DNA of 6,989 nt from assembly GCA_020355105.1 (NCBI GenBank), contig CP070658.1, positions 211,907 to 218,895 on the forward strand, given 5' to 3'. Made by a program: the position numbers and the translations under genes. Positions within the stretch are counted from its first letter, which is position 1, and every line of letters starts with the position of its first letter. The stretch comes from Candidatus Thorarchaeota archaeon. GTDB lineage: Archaea > Asgardarchaeota > Thorarchaeia > Thorarchaeales > Thorarchaeaceae. Positions 6,358-6,989 of the stretch are shown piece by piece. The notes beneath the pieces are model-generated. The model was not told where the DNA came from, made no database searches, and saw only the letters and a list, made by a program, of their open reading frames with translations.

Positions 6358-6382
6358 GCCTTCCATAGGATTTCGAGAAGGC
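6358..6382 (+). terminator. Weak hairpin downstream of the crotonase gene
   Basis: GCCTTC (6358-6363) and GAAGGC (6377-6382) form a perfect 6-base inverted repeat with a 13-base loop, 31 bases after the crotonase stop. A second GAAGG at 6345-6349 could pair with the same CCTTC. No oligo-T run follows, so a terminator role is a guess. The rest of the 113-base convergent gap holds only a short direct repeat of GATAGAAT (6407-6414 and 6426-6433). Confidence 0.22.
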
Positions 6383-6439
6383 CCCGTATCTCCATGATGC
6401 TTTATTGATAGAATTGAGCATTTCCGATAGAATCTCTTG

Positions 6440-6871
6440 TTAGTCCTCCTTTCTAAAAGCTGAAACGATAACAGCACCGACCATGACCAATATCGCACTA
6501 AACCAAATCATAAGATAGAAAGGAATAGGAATGGCCCATTCGTCCCATTGAGAGAGATATAGAGAGGAGGCCACCACCATTAACAATTCAATCACACCCA
6601 AGGATAACGCGATGGCCGGAATGTCTTCTCCCCAACGTCCAACCTTCAGAATGTTGTAGCCCAGAGCTACAGCAAAAGTACCGAACAACATCTGGAGAGC
6701 AAAAGGAAGGATGGTGGTAGGGATGCAATGATCATACCAACATCCCAACATGTCCGGGCCGATTGCAGTCCACGCGCTAATTCCGTTAATGAACGGCAGT
6801 ATTCCCGCGACCATTAAGATGAATGGACCAATGATTGCCCTACTTCTAACAAATCCGTCCACGATTTTCAC
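6440..6871 (-). CDS. Small four-helix membrane protein of unknown function
   Basis: I do not recognise the family. The 143-residue product has four hydrophobic segments long enough to span the membrane: about 12-33, 51-72, 84-106 and 114-138. Between the first and second is a loop with two Cys (C44, C49) and aromatic and acidic residues. A loop with K76, R79 and acidic GED follows helix two, and the tail ends in FRKED. By the positive-inside rule both termini and the middle K/R loop would be cytoplasmic, which places the two-Cys loop outside. The start is GTG 6871, the first available start after an in-frame stop, with AGGA 5 bases upstream. The next ATG (residue 20) would cut into helix one. 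The consistent hydrophobic periodicity and the uninterrupted frame argue that the gene is real. It converges on the crotonase gene with a 113-base gap. Confidence 0.75.
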   Translation of the reverse strand: MKIVDGFVRSRAIIGPFILMVAGILPFINGISAWTAIGPDMLGCWYDHCIPTTILPFALQMLFGTFAVALGYNILKVGRWGEDIPAIALSLGVIELLMVVASSLYLSQWDEWAIPIPFYLMIWFSAILVMVGAVIVSAFRKED

Positions 6872-6989
6872 CCGATTCCTGTTACCATTGTTGACTCAGC
6901 CCAATCATTCCCTCGCTCTAGGATTTGTTCATTAGATATGTAGACATGACAAAATACCACACATAAGCGACTAAGAAGTCTACTCGTTC
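6872..6989 (-). other. Upstream region of the membrane-protein gene
   Basis: This AT-richer 118-base stretch has no convincing gene. On the minus strand CATATCTAA near 6939-6931 could be a TATA-like element about 60 bases before GTG 6871. A tiny out-of-frame ATG frame (6888-6868, six codons) ends with a TGA overlapping the GTG start. Neither can be tested from the sequence alone. Confidence 0.2.

Noticed and set aside
6868..6888. Six-codon upstream frame overlapping the membrane-protein GTG start as a translational-coupling leader
   Set aside because: No Shine-Dalgarno of its own and too short to distinguish from chance.

Overview
The window is about 48% G+C by eye, gene-dense, and looks like an archaeal genome fragment, with an Asgard (Thorarchaeota-like) origin as the best guess. 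The guess rests on three things. Archaeal TATA-like boxes lie about 25-35 bases from starts. There is a large secreted protein with many N-glycosylation sequons, a single C-terminal membrane anchor and a Lys-rich cytoplasmic tail. Bacterial-looking genes (MutL, dodecin, crotonase) are mixed in. No rRNA, tRNA, CRISPR array or mobile element was seen, and the lineage call is inference.

Layout. Positions 1-2645 carry three plus-strand genes. The first is the 3' part of a mismatch-repair MutL with a complete endonuclease-type C-terminal domain. The second is a flavoredoxin-type flavin reductase. The third is a GT8-like glycosyltransferase-fold protein whose DxD position is degenerate. Positions 2717-4957 (minus) encode a 746-residue secreted, membrane-anchored protein. 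It is built from three tandem class-I glutamine-amidotransferase-like (ThuA/DUF4350/GIFT-like) modules and converges on the glycosyltransferase gene. A small minus-strand dodecin follows (5107-5328), with a hairpin plus pyrimidine tract right after its stop. Divergent from it is an enoyl-CoA hydratase/isomerase (5523-6326, plus). A four-helix membrane protein of unknown function (6440-6871, minus) converges on the crotonase gene.

How the genes relate. Nothing here forms an obvious single pathway or defence system. MutL, the flavin reductase and the GT8-like gene are co-directional with short gaps (about 85 and 40 bases) and could be partly co-transcribed, but their functions are unrelated. 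The most unusual item is the triple-module surface protein. The second tier is a set of conserved families with altered key positions: a dodecin without the flavin-stacking Trp, a GT8-like protein without DxD, a MutL with a CCHGRP motif and a bacterial-style clamp-binding motif, and a crotonase with Ala at the usual oxyanion-hole Gly.

Starts were moved from the longest reading frame where a Shine-Dalgarno sequence decides: GTG 1710 for the GT8-like gene and ATG 4957 (minus) for the surface protein. The flavin reductase start was set at ATG 1115 from family length.
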